Below are positions 5,477-12,310 of a stretch of 12,310 nt of DNA, piece by piece; position 1 is the first letter of the stretch, and the number at the start of each line of letters is the position of its first letter. Both the position numbers and the translations under genes were made by a program. The stretch is taken from assembly GCA_014379305.1 (NCBI GenBank), contig JACMMB010000229.1, positions 1 through 12,310 on the forward strand, given 5' to 3'. The DNA is from Akkermansiaceae bacterium (lineage in GTDB: Bacteria; Verrucomicrobiota; Verrucomicrobiia; Verrucomicrobiales; Akkermansiaceae). The notes below the pieces were generated by a model. The model did not search any database. It was given only the letters and a program-made list of their open reading frames with translations, and was not told the origin of the DNA.

Positions 5477-7347
5477 GGGTGCTTGCCGGGGTCGTAAAAG
5501 ATTCGCACTTCTGCTTTCGTTGTGCCGAGAAGTTGTTGCGCGCGTTTCAATGCATCACGGGTCGAGATGTTGGGATTCGAAGGCATGGTCAGGAAAATAT
5601 TGCTTTCCCCAGCCTCCCGATTCGCGCCTTCCTGCAATGTCTCCAGAATGCCGGAACGTTTAAGCACTTTATAGACATCCTTGGTAGCCCCGGAAATAAT
5701 CAGATGAAGATCATTCTTGCGCATGAAATGGATCATATCCTCCAAGGCCATCACGCTGGTGGCATCAAGATGCCGTGCGTTTTTCAAACGCAGGATGATT
5801 ACTTTAATTGCGGGATCGACGACTGTGCGCTGTATCTGTGTCCGGAATAACTCCGCAGCCCCGAAAAACAGATCCCCTTCCACATGCACTATGGAAATTG
5901 CGGGTATGGGACGCTTCCTTTTCTCTCCCATTTCCCTCAACTCCCCGACTTCGTTGAATTCATACTCAGTCAGGTGCGGCTTGCTCGCCTTTCGCAGAAA
6001 CAGGGTGATGGAAATAGCGACTCCAATGAAAATAGCCACATGCAGAGGTGCAAGCAGGGTTGCTAAAAAAGTGAACACGATCACCACCGCATCGTCACTT
6101 GTAGAGCGCAGACAAATACGGATCTGATGTAAATTGAACAGCGAGAATGAAATCGCAATCACCAGCACCGCGAGTGCGGCCTTTGGTATATAGTCGATCA
6201 AGTTCAGGCCAATCTCCTTGGACCATGCGAGCAGGATCACAAGCATCAGGGTTAATATGCCTGCGATCACGGGTGAGGCTCTCGTTCTTGCCCCGGAATT
6301 GTAATTCAACATTGTCCGGGTCAGCGAGCCAGAGGCCGGCATTCCTCCTGCAAATGCGGATGCCATATTGGCGAACCCGACCGAGAGCATGTCCTGATTT
6401 ACATCCATTCTATCCCCCGTCTGGGAGGAAATCGACTTCGTCATCATGGTATTTTCCAGAGATGCGAGGAACGCTATAGCTAACGCGAGACTTAGCATCA
6501 CTGATATGTCGTTGAAAATATCCATTCTCAATAAATTTGGAATCGCAGGCATCAATTCCCGGAATCCAAAGGAGCTGAATGTTGACTGCCCCTCGAAAGC
6601 TCCCACTCCAAAGTGAATCAGTGGTCCGAATATCACAGATCCTAACAGCAGGGAAATCGAGAAGGTCGGCCAGGACTTTCGCCATTTTCGAAACGCCAGG
6701 TATATCAACAGCGTAGTCGATCCAATCACGACCGGCACCCAGTCGATGTGTCTGAATGAGCGTAGCAGCTCCCTTACCAGTCCGAAAAATGTCGCTGTTT
6801 CCTTGGTATCAACGTAGGCGCTGAGACCGAGCAGAGGTTTGAGTTGATTGCCTATTATCAGCACTGCGGCTCCCGCCATGTAGCCGACAAGCACACTACG
6901 GGAAACGTATTGCAATAGATCCGCACCCTTGAATAGAGCTCCCACCACCGAGACCAGCGCAATCATCACTACCAACAATGGCAACAATTCGGAAATCCGT
7001 GGCTGAAGTTCCGGGTTGACCGAGAAAAAGCTGAACAACATGAACGCCGTGGCATTCGTGGGCCCGAGGACGTTATATCGGGAACTTGCGAATAAAGGAC
7101 CCACTATCGAGGCCACCGCGGAACATACCACGCCATAAACGATATCAAGACCCGCGATCGCCGCATAGGCGATGGCCTGTGGGAGGGCCAGCATTGTGAC
7201 ATTGAGGCCGGCGCGAAGATCCCCGGAAAATTTTTCCCGTGAGTAGCCTTTCAATGGCCCGACGCGCGGCAGGAACTGGATTTTCTCCGCAGCAAAGAAG
7301 TTCCTGATCTGACGGAACGTCTTTTTACTAAAGGTGCCGTATTTCAT
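5473..7347 (-). CDS. SulP-family (SLC26) anion transporter with STAS domain
   Basis: The 624-residue inner-membrane protein fits SulP transporters, which carry sulfate, bicarbonate, dicarboxylates or other anions. The transport core (about 45-450) includes ALPQAIAYAAIAGL (54-67), LGPTNATAFMLFS (94-106) and FLASLENTMMTKSIS (293-307). DVNQDMLSVGFANMASAFAG followed by GMPASGSLTRTMLNYNSGA matches the conserved block near the anion site. A cytoplasmic STAS domain follows (about 482-572), with VHVEGDLFFGAAELF and RHLDATSVMALEDM, the latter matching the conserved DxSG/T-like loop of STAS domains. A tail of about 50 residues closes the protein. Substrate cannot be assigned; sulfate and bicarbonate are both possible. 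The gene starts 15 nt after the lptF/G stop and its own stop overlaps the start of the NTF2-like gene, so it is the middle gene of a three-gene unit. No clear Shine-Dalgarno sequence is present. Confidence 0.92.
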   Translation of the reverse strand: MKYGTFSKKTFRQIRNFFAAEKIQFLPRVGPLKGYSREKFSGDLRAGLNVTMLALPQAIAYAAIAGLDIVYGVVCSAVASIVGPLFASSRYNVLGPTNATAFMLFSFFSVNPELQPRISELLPLLVVMIALVSVVGALFKGADLLQYVSRSVLVGYMAGAAVLIIGNQLKPLLGLSAYVDTKETATFFGLVRELLRSFRHIDWVPVVIGSTTLLIYLAFRKWRKSWPTFSISLLLGSVIFGPLIHFGVGAFEGQSTFSSFGFRELMPAIPNLLRMDIFNDISVMLSLALAIAFLASLENTMMTKSISSQTGDRMDVNQDMLSVGFANMASAFAGGMPASGSLTRTMLNYNSGARTRASPVIAGILTLMLVILLAWSKEIGLNLIDYIPKAALAVLVIAISFSLFNLHQIRICLRSTSDDAVVIVFTFLATLLAPLHVAIFIGVAISITLFLRKASKPHLTEYEFNEVGELREMGEKRKRPIPAISIVHVEGDLFFGAAELFRTQIQRTVVDPAIKVIILRLKNARHLDATSVMALEDMIHFMRKNDLHLIISGATKDVYKVLKRSGILETLQEGANREAGESNIFLTMPSNPNISTRDALKRAQQLLGTTKAEVRIFYDPGKHP

Positions 7348-7362
7348 GCGGACTAAGGAAAC

Positions 7363-8463
7363 CTACTTAAACCGTGCCTTTCTGAACAGAATCAAGCCCA
7401 GCACGACGCAAAGAACGTTTGGTGCCCATAGTATCATCGTTGCCGCTGCGTCGGTTTTGAATTGCTCCGCCAGCACGGTAAAAAGAAAATAGGCCGTCCC
7501 GATCAAAAGACTGATAATGAGGCCCCCGGATGTATCCCTGCGGCGACTCTTCATGCCGAGCGGAACAGCCACGCAGGCAAATGAAAGGCACGCCATCGAG
7601 AAAGAATATCGCTTGGTGATTTCCGCACGGAATGCCACCTGTTTTTTTTCATCCAGCTTGGGATTCTCTTTCAAGTGGCGGATAATCTCTCGATTGGTCA
7701 TCGCACTGGAGCGGACTTTCTTGGTCTGGCTTGTACCGAAATCGAACAGCCACGGCTCGGCTTCCTGCGCGAACGCCATCTCCCCTCCCCCGTCTTCCTG
7801 CTTGGTTTCGATAAAGGCGTTCTGTAATTTCAGCCTCAGTTGCTTTTTTTCCTCATCCACTACCAACGAAACCTTTCCTGCGTGCACATAAGCCTCCGCA
7901 CGTGTGCGGCCTCCGCTATCTGCGGATGAAATCTGATAGAGGTGGAATCCATTGAGTGAATCACCATCCCGCTCCTCGACGAAAACCTTCTGATTCTTGA
8001 ATTTCGACTGCACAATTCCAGGATCCAACAGTGATCTCGGATCGCGCTTCACCTGCTCGTAAATCATTTCCGTAAGCGAGGCTTTTGCCAGTGGCACAAC
8101 GTTCACATTGATCCAGAGACACAGGGCGGAAAAAATCGCTCCAATCACAAAAACCGGTGCGGAAAGCCTTCCAAGACTGATTCCCGCCACCCTGAAACTG
8201 GTTATTTCATTGTCGCTCGACATGCGCCCGAACACCAGGAGCACCGCCGAGAGGAAACCCCATGGAATTGTAAACATCAGTGAGAATGGCAACACATTGA
8301 TAACAAAACGCAGCACCAATCCCAGCGGCGCGTGCTGCTCAACCAGAAGCGGCCTAGCCTGCTTGAAAAGATTTCCCATCACCAGCGCCAGACTCAGCAC
8401 CGCAATGGCATACACTGTCCCGAGAAGGATCTGCCTGCTGATGTAGCGGTCGAAAAGTCGCAT
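7363..8463 (-). CDS. LptF/LptG (YjgP/YjgQ) family lipopolysaccharide export permease
   Basis: The 366-residue protein matches the LptF/LptG layout. Three helices come first (about 12-30, 50-78 and 102-122), then a periplasmic beta-jellyroll region (about 140-250), then three more helices (286-303, 313-332, 343-360). The segment RMSSDNEITSFRVAGISLGR (80-99) is the conserved cytoplasmic coupling loop that contacts the LptB ATPase. AEITKRYSFSMACLSF followed by PLGMKSRRRDTSGG is also family-typical. With LptB and LptC the complex extracts LPS from the inner membrane and passes it to the periplasmic bridge, so it implies a Gram-negative envelope. I cannot decide between LptF and LptG; the partner permease is not in the window. 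It heads the minus-strand unit with sulP and the NTF2-like gene and is divergent from tsaB. Confidence 0.9.
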   Translation of the reverse strand: MRLFDRYISRQILLGTVYAIAVLSLALVMGNLFKQARPLLVEQHAPLGLVLRFVINVLPFSLMFTIPWGFLSAVLLVFGRMSSDNEITSFRVAGISLGRLSAPVFVIGAIFSALCLWINVNVVPLAKASLTEMIYEQVKRDPRSLLDPGIVQSKFKNQKVFVEERDGDSLNGFHLYQISSADSGGRTRAEAYVHAGKVSLVVDEEKKQLRLKLQNAFIETKQEDGGGEMAFAQEAEPWLFDFGTSQTKKVRSSAMTNREIIRHLKENPKLDEKKQVAFRAEITKRYSFSMACLSFACVAVPLGMKSRRRDTSGGLIISLLIGTAYFLFTVLAEQFKTDAAATMILWAPNVLCVVLGLILFRKARFK

Positions 8464-8480
8464 GACATAGAATCAGGATA

Positions 8481-8500
8481 GCGGCCGCAACTTGCAAGTT
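8481..8500. promoter_or_regulatory. Two abutting perfect palindromes between lptF/G and tsaB
   Basis: GCGGCCGC (8481-8488) and AACTTGCAAGTT (8489-8500) are each perfectly self-complementary and directly adjacent, in the 109-nt gap between divergent genes. The 12-bp palindrome is a plausible operator for a dimeric regulator. On the minus strand a weak promoter, TTGTAA (8506-8501) and TATCCT (about 8482-8477) with roughly 18-nt spacing, would flank it, placing the palindrome between -35 and -10 of lptF/G. No regulator is recognised. Confidence 0.35.
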
Positions 8501-8572
8501 ACAAGATGCGCACGGCTTCATAACCGGCTTTCAGACTTCCCGAACACTGTCGCTACACGCATTGTTACGGTC

Positions 8573-9220
8573 ATGGACTCCATACTTATTATTGAAACTT
8601 CCACACCTGCCGCCTCTGTGGCACTTGTTTCCGATGGCGGGATTGTAGCTGAGATCGGGTTCGTGAGCGACCGGCGGCACAATGCCCTTTTGTTCGGCCC
8701 GCTTGCCGAAATCATGAAAATCCACGGCAGTCGTGTTTTCGATACCATACTCGTCGGCAGCGGCCCTGGCAGTTATAGCGGGACGCGTGTCGGCATCGCC
8801 GCAGCCCAAGGAGCGGCCCTCGTCGCCGGGTGCAAAGCGGTCGCCGTCCCGTCGATTCTAAGCGTCCCAGCATGCCTATCCGGCAACCCTTGCCTCGCTG
8901 TCGGCGATGCACGGCGCGGCTCATTCTGGCACTCTCAAATTGACAGAGGTCATATGATAAATGGCCCCGGACTCATCGACGAAATTGGATTTGATGCTGC
9001 CGTAGAGAACTCCCGCGAACAAGGAATGGAGATATTTTGCATGGAGAAAATTCACAATAAATCCATCCCCCTGCAACATCCGACGGCGAGCGGGCTTTGG
9101 ATGGCATGGAAAACCGCCTCTGCTGAAATCCAAACTCTCCTGGCTGCCCGGATCCCCCAACCCATCTACTTGAAGCCACCGCACATCACCGAATCCAGGA
9201 AAAAATCCATCTTCGGATAA
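8573..9220 (+). CDS. tsaB: TsaB, t6A tRNA-modification protein (YeaZ)
   Basis: TsaB is the non-catalytic ASKHA-fold partner of TsaD in making N6-threonylcarbamoyladenosine at position 37 of ANN-decoding tRNAs. From the ATG at 8573 the protein has 215 residues. MDSILIIETSTPAASVAL (1-18) is the standard N-terminus, so the upstream in-frame ATG at 8492 is rejected. VGSGPGSYSGTRVGIAAAQG (61-80) is the family signature. GDARRGSFW (111-119) and QPIYLKPPHI (196-205) are further conserved blocks. TsaD, TsaE and RimI are not adjacent, although rimI often follows tsaB elsewhere. The gene stands alone on the plus strand, divergent from lptF/G and convergent with the small TM protein gene (8-nt gap). No Shine-Dalgarno sequence precedes the start. 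Confidence 0.9.
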   Translation: MDSILIIETSTPAASVALVSDGGIVAEIGFVSDRRHNALLFGPLAEIMKIHGSRVFDTILVGSGPGSYSGTRVGIAAAQGAALVAGCKAVAVPSILSVPACLSGNPCLAVGDARRGSFWHSQIDRGHMINGPGLIDEIGFDAAVENSREQGMEIFCMEKIHNKSIPLQHPTASGLWMAWKTASAEIQTLLAARIPQPIYLKPPHITESRKKSIFG

Positions 9221-9228
9221 TCCGCGTC

Positions 9229-9642
9229 CTATCCTTTCAGGATCTCGATGGATTCCTTGAAGTTTTTTATGAAGTCCGGATTGGCTATAAGGCCTCTGAT
9301 CCAGATGACCAAAGGTGTGGCGGATCCCATCATGAGGAACACCGATACCAAATACCACGTCACGGACCTTCCTTCCGGGGCGATGAATTGAACCCACCAG
9401 CCTTTCCGATCCACAACCTTGGTTGAGAACATCTGGTTGTTTTCCTTAAGGCTGGCCAGCAGTTTGTCAGCCGCCCTGCTATTGCCAGTGGTGTATAAAT
9501 GCTTGAAGCGACGACCCGGTTTTTCGGGCAATTCGATCTCCCTGATCCCGCGTGGCACCTCCTCGGACGGGCGCAAGGTCAGAATCTGGATTTCATAAAC
9601 GAAGGTCTCTTTCAGCCATCGGTCGATTCTGGTGAGTTGCAT
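9229..9642 (-). CDS. Uncharacterised one-TM protein linked to gspE-gspF
   Basis: I do not recognise this 137-residue protein. Residues 1-92 look like a small mixed alpha/beta soluble domain with a basic central part (EKPGRRFKHLY, 40-50) and KVVDRKGWWVQFIAPEG (75-91). A single membrane helix follows (about 95-117, WYLVSVFLMMGSATPLVIWI), then a short polar tail, NPDFIKNFKESIEILKG. No cleavable signal peptide is present, so the N-domain is probably cytoplasmic. The ATG is 13 nt after the gspF stop on the same strand, which makes it the likely third gene of the secretion/pilus unit. By position it could be an accessory factor of the platform or motor. That is inference only; it does not resemble GspG pseudopilins, GspH or PilM/N/O as I know them. 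Confidence 0.72.
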   Translation of the reverse strand: MQLTRIDRWLKETFVYEIQILTLRPSEEVPRGIREIELPEKPGRRFKHLYTTGNSRAADKLLASLKENNQMFSTKVVDRKGWWVQFIAPEGRSVTWYLVSVFLMMGSATPLVIWIRGLIANPDFIKNFKESIEILKG

Positions 9643-9655
9643 AAAGTTAAACTGG

Positions 9656-10846
9656 TTAGATGCCGCTTTGCATCATTTTCGGACCCATCAGGAAGATCGG
9701 CAGGAAGGTGCCGATAAACACAGCGGCGATAAGTCCTACCGCAATCAACAGAACCAGGAAATTGATGGTGGCGGCGAATGCGGCCATATAGTTCTCCGCA
9801 TCCTCCTCATACATCTCGGAAAGCATCTCGAGCTGCGAATCAAGTGAGGCTGATTTCTCTCCTATGGAAAGCATATGGGTAACCTGGGAGTCCACCGAGG
9901 TGTATTTTGCAAATGCGGTGGAAAGGGGAACCCCCGAGTTCTCATACTTGTCCGCCGCCGTTCGCAGCTCTTCATAAAAAGGCGTTCCCCGGACGCTGTT
10001 CGCGGAAACTCGAATCGATTTGGCAAGATTGATTCCATTCGAATGCAGGAGCCTGATTGTGGAAATGAATGTCATTTGCCGCATGGACATGATCAGCAGG
10101 CGGAACAACCGCCACTTCGACATTGCGATTCCTACGATAATATTCCTGACCCGTGAGGAGCGGGCGATGGTCACTGCGATGCCAATGATCGATAGGATGA
10201 AGACGTGCCAGGTGGATTGTGTGAAATGGCTGACCTTGAATGATATGGCGGTAAGTCCATCAGGTTTCTGGCCAACACCCGTGAGCATCTCCTCAACTTG
10301 GGGGACAATTTTCACTTGGGACATGATGAAGGCCCCCATGAGCACGCCGATAATCACTCCCGGCATGATGGTCGCTTTGCGAATCGCCTTTTGGAAATGA
10401 ACCTCTTTGGTTAAACGGCCGGCTAGCGCGCGGAACGCTTCGTGAAGCTGGCCTGCATCGGATCCTGCCTGGATAAGTCCGATAATTGTTTCGTTGAAGC
10501 GGCCCGTGCGGCGGAAGGCTTCGTGTATGTTCATCCCGGTATTGATGTCGTCGCGGATCGTCGCCAACGTATCGACCATGATTTTATTCGGAAGACCTTG
10601 GCCGTAATATTTGAGGGCATCCGCGGTATTGATTTGTGCCCGCAGCATCGACCCCAGACCGCGGAACATATCAACCTGTTCCTTCTTGCTGAACTCCTTG
10701 ATTTTCTTAGGCCCATTGAAAAGCGTAATCCCCGGCTTTTTTTCCGGGGAACCTTTCTTAACCGCATGATGCGACTTCGCCGATGGCGCTTGACCCGGCA
10801 TTGCGGATTTCTCTGCGGTTTTGGGAGATATGGTAGCGCTAGTCAT
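9656..10846 (-). CDS. gspF: GspF/PilC-family inner-membrane platform protein (T2SS / type IV pilus)
   Basis: The 396-residue protein has two T2SSF domains, as usual for GspF/PilC (~400 residues). Domain 1 spans about 52-180 (FRGLGSMLRAQINTADALKY, GLIQAGSDAGQLHEAF) and domain 2 about 255-385 (ISTIRLLHSNGINLAKSI, MLSIGEKSASLDSQLEM, MYEEDAENYM). Membrane helices lie at about 160-178, 213-230 and 361-385. The family's role is to couple the cytoplasmic ATPase to pseudopilin or pilin assembly. The first 50 residues are Lys/Ala/Ser/Pro-rich and probably disordered, longer than in many homologues. Its start overlaps the gspE stop by 8 nt, so the two are translationally coupled. Whether the system is a secretion machine or a pilus cannot be decided from these two genes. 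Confidence 0.9.
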   Translation of the reverse strand: MTSATISPKTAEKSAMPGQAPSAKSHHAVKKGSPEKKPGITLFNGPKKIKEFSKKEQVDMFRGLGSMLRAQINTADALKYYGQGLPNKIMVDTLATIRDDINTGMNIHEAFRRTGRFNETIIGLIQAGSDAGQLHEAFRALAGRLTKEVHFQKAIRKATIMPGVIIGVLMGAFIMSQVKIVPQVEEMLTGVGQKPDGLTAISFKVSHFTQSTWHVFILSIIGIAVTIARSSRVRNIIVGIAMSKWRLFRLLIMSMRQMTFISTIRLLHSNGINLAKSIRVSANSVRGTPFYEELRTAADKYENSGVPLSTAFAKYTSVDSQVTHMLSIGEKSASLDSQLEMLSEMYEEDAENYMAAFAATINFLVLLIAVGLIAAVFIGTFLPIFLMGPKMMQSGI

Positions 10847-12310
10847 CGGTGTAGGTCATGTCGATTACCTTGCTGACAGCAGCGAGATCGGTTTTTCCCT
10901 CGCGAAGAAGCCGCAGCCCGCTGCGACGGAGATTCGGCAGAATGCCTTCTTCAGCTACTTTAACCTCAAGCTCGTAGGGAGTCATTTCTCCTTTGGAAAG
11001 CTGGTCGGAAACTTTCGGAGATATCGGGATGATTTCCAGAATCGCGGTCCGGCCGGAATAACCGGTATTGCGACACTCCGAGCAGCCGTCATCGTGGGCT
11101 TTAAACACGGAAACGTTCGCCCACGATTCATCGAGACTGAATGTTTTCCGGTCCAGATCGGAAATTCCCGTGACCGCCTCTTTGCAATACGGGCACAGCA
11201 TTTTGACAAGACGCTGGGCGCATGCGGCCTTCAAGGTCTGTGCAATCTTCCAACGCTCGACTCCCAGCTGCTCGAAACGTTCGATGATCTGGGAGGCGCG
11301 CGGAGTATGAATGGTGGTGAGTACTTTATGCCCTGTGACCGCCGCTTCGATAGCAAGCTCGGCGGATTCCAAATCGCGGACCTCACCCATGAGGATGATA
11401 TCCGGATCAGAACGCATGAAGGAAGCGATCATCGGCTTGAACTCCTTGGGGCTCTTCAAGTCGCAATGGGTGATGCCCGGCACTTCATCTTCTACCGGAT
11501 TTTCGAGAGTGAGAATGTTCACCTCGGGACGGTTCAGCTCTCTCAAAATCGCATTGAGGGTCGTCGATTTCCCCGAACCTGTCGGGCCGGACATGACGAT
11601 GATTCCCGCAGGGATTTTCATCACCTTGTTCAAGGCGAACATCGTCTCGTCATCAAACGCGAGAGTGCCTTTGCCCAAGGTCACGTTGATGTTGCTTTTA
11701 TCAAGCAGGCGCATGGTAATGTGATATCCGCGGTAAGTACGATGCCTCTCGTAACGGATGTCGATGGGGCGATGGAAATAGGAAATGGTGAAACGTCCGG
11801 AAATTCCAGGTGCGGTGTTCCGTATTTCCGTTGGCAGTTTCATCAGGTTGAGAAGAAAGGCATCCAGGCGATCCTTCAGTTTCATCGGAATCTCCACCTT
11901 GCGGCCAATGTCTCCATCGACGCGGAAACAGTAATAGAAGGTTTCTTTTTCGACCTTGAAGTGGATATCGGAAGCACGGGTGCGGACGGCATCCGACATG
12001 ATTGTGGCGATGAGCTGCGCCATCGGCTCGGTATGGTCGGTGGTGACATCGAAGTCATGTATACCATCGTCGAGATCCTCGACATCGATGGCTTCAAGTT
12101 CGGAACGACTGGGACCGTTGTTGGTGGCGACCGACTCGATGGCGCGGGCAATCTCCGAAGCCAGCGTCACGATTCTTACTATTTCCAAATGTGGGAAAGG
12201 GGGCGCGATATAGTCCTCAGCCAGAGGACTCCTCGGATTGGCAGAGGCGAGTATGATTTTATCGTCGCCAGAAAGACACTGTGGAGCGAAAAAGCCCCGC
12301 GTCATGACAG
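10839..12310 (-). CDS. gspE: GspE/PilB-family secretion/pilus ATPase, 5' end outside window
   Basis: This hexameric ATPase powers type II secretion or type IV pilus assembly. Numbered from the ATG at 12305: Walker A GPTGSGKS (240-247, K246); atypical Asp-box region LENPVEDEVPG (267-277); Walker B DPDIILMGEVRD (300-311, E308); His box TTIHT (330-334). A zinc tetracysteine motif is formed by C371, C374, C408 and C411. ASDIHF (111-116) marks the N2 domain. No stop separates the 12305 ATG from the window edge. The first ~55 residues (KIILASANPRSPLAE, IVTLASEIARAIES) look like the end of the GspE N1 domain, so the true start probably lies upstream. All catalytic motifs are intact. The four cysteines place it with GspE/PilB assembly ATPases rather than PilT retraction ATPases. 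Confidence 0.92.
   Translation of the reverse strand, partial: VMTRGFFAPQCLSGDDKIILASANPRSPLAEDYIAPPFPHLEIVRIVTLASEIARAIESVATNNGPSRSELEAIDVEDLDDGIHDFDVTTDHTEPMAQLIATIMSDAVRTRASDIHFKVEKETFYYCFRVDGDIGRKVEIPMKLKDRLDAFLLNLMKLPTEIRNTAPGISGRFTISYFHRPIDIRYERHRTYRGYHITMRLLDKSNINVTLGKGTLAFDDETMFALNKVMKIPAGIIVMSGPTGSGKSTTLNAILRELNRPEVNILTLENPVEDEVPGITHCDLKSPKEFKPMIASFMRSDPDIILMGEVRDLESAELAIEAAVTGHKVLTTIHTPRASQIIERFEQLGVERWKIAQTLKAACAQRLVKMLCPYCKEAVTGISDLDRKTFSLDESWANVSVFKAHDDGCSECRNTGYSGRTAILEIIPISPKVSDQLSKGEMTPYELEVKVAEEGILPNLRRSGLRLLREGKTDLAAVSKVIDMTYTDD

Noticed and set aside
8492..8572. Longer TsaB start at 8492
   Set aside because: The ASKHA core begins at the ATG at 8573, and the extension would overlap the palindromic intergenic region.
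1..12310. Mobile element, CRISPR array or defence system
   Set aside because: No transposase, integrase, spaced repeats, toxin-antitoxin pair or defence-type domain was recognised on either strand; gene content is mostly housekeeping and envelope functions.

Overview
The window is ordinary-looking chromosomal DNA of moderate GC from a Gram-negative bacterium. It encodes an LPS-export permease, secreted proteins with signal peptides and a type II secretion/type IV pilus motor. The mix of families suggests a Verrucomicrobiota-like lineage: an Amt with an Ala/Pro-rich exported N-terminus, verrucomicrobial-looking hypothetical proteins, and almost no Shine-Dalgarno sequences. That placement is inference from recalled family resemblance, not a search. 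I see no tRNA, rRNA, insertion sequence, phage gene or CRISPR array.

Layout, left to right. (1) Positions 1-640, minus strand: a two-gene unit, a glyoxalase I-like VOC protein followed 2 nt later by a secreted trypsin-like/HtrA-type protease that runs off the left edge. (2) 701-1423, plus strand: an RsuA-type 16S rRNA pseudouridine synthase, with a strong minus-strand terminator just beyond it. (3) 1511-3061 (open to 3154), minus strand: an Amt ammonium transporter, preceded by a good sigma-54 (GG-N10-GC) promoter candidate that fits nitrogen control. (4) 3358-4257, plus strand: RNase PH with an unusual hydrophobic C-terminal tail, followed at 4323-4997 by an unrecognised protein of 224 residues. 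(5) 4994-8463, minus strand: a three-gene unit, lptF/lptG-type permease, SulP anion transporter with STAS domain, and a membrane-anchored NTF2-like small protein whose start overlaps the sulP stop (ATGA). (6) 8573-9220, plus strand: tsaB, for the t6A tRNA modification. (7) 9229-12310, minus strand: a GspE/PilB ATPase cut by the right edge, a GspF/PilC platform protein overlapping it by 8 nt, and a one-TM protein of unknown function.

Most genes are housekeeping or envelope genes: RNA maturation (rsuA, rph, tsaB), nutrient uptake (amt, sulP), envelope biogenesis (lptF/G) and secretion or pilus assembly (gspE, gspF). I found no convincing novel defence or mobile system. The points most worth a second look are the RNase PH tail, the sigma-54 amt promoter with its repeats, the sulP-linked NTF2-like protein, the small TM protein after gspF, and two abutting palindromes between lptF/G and tsaB.
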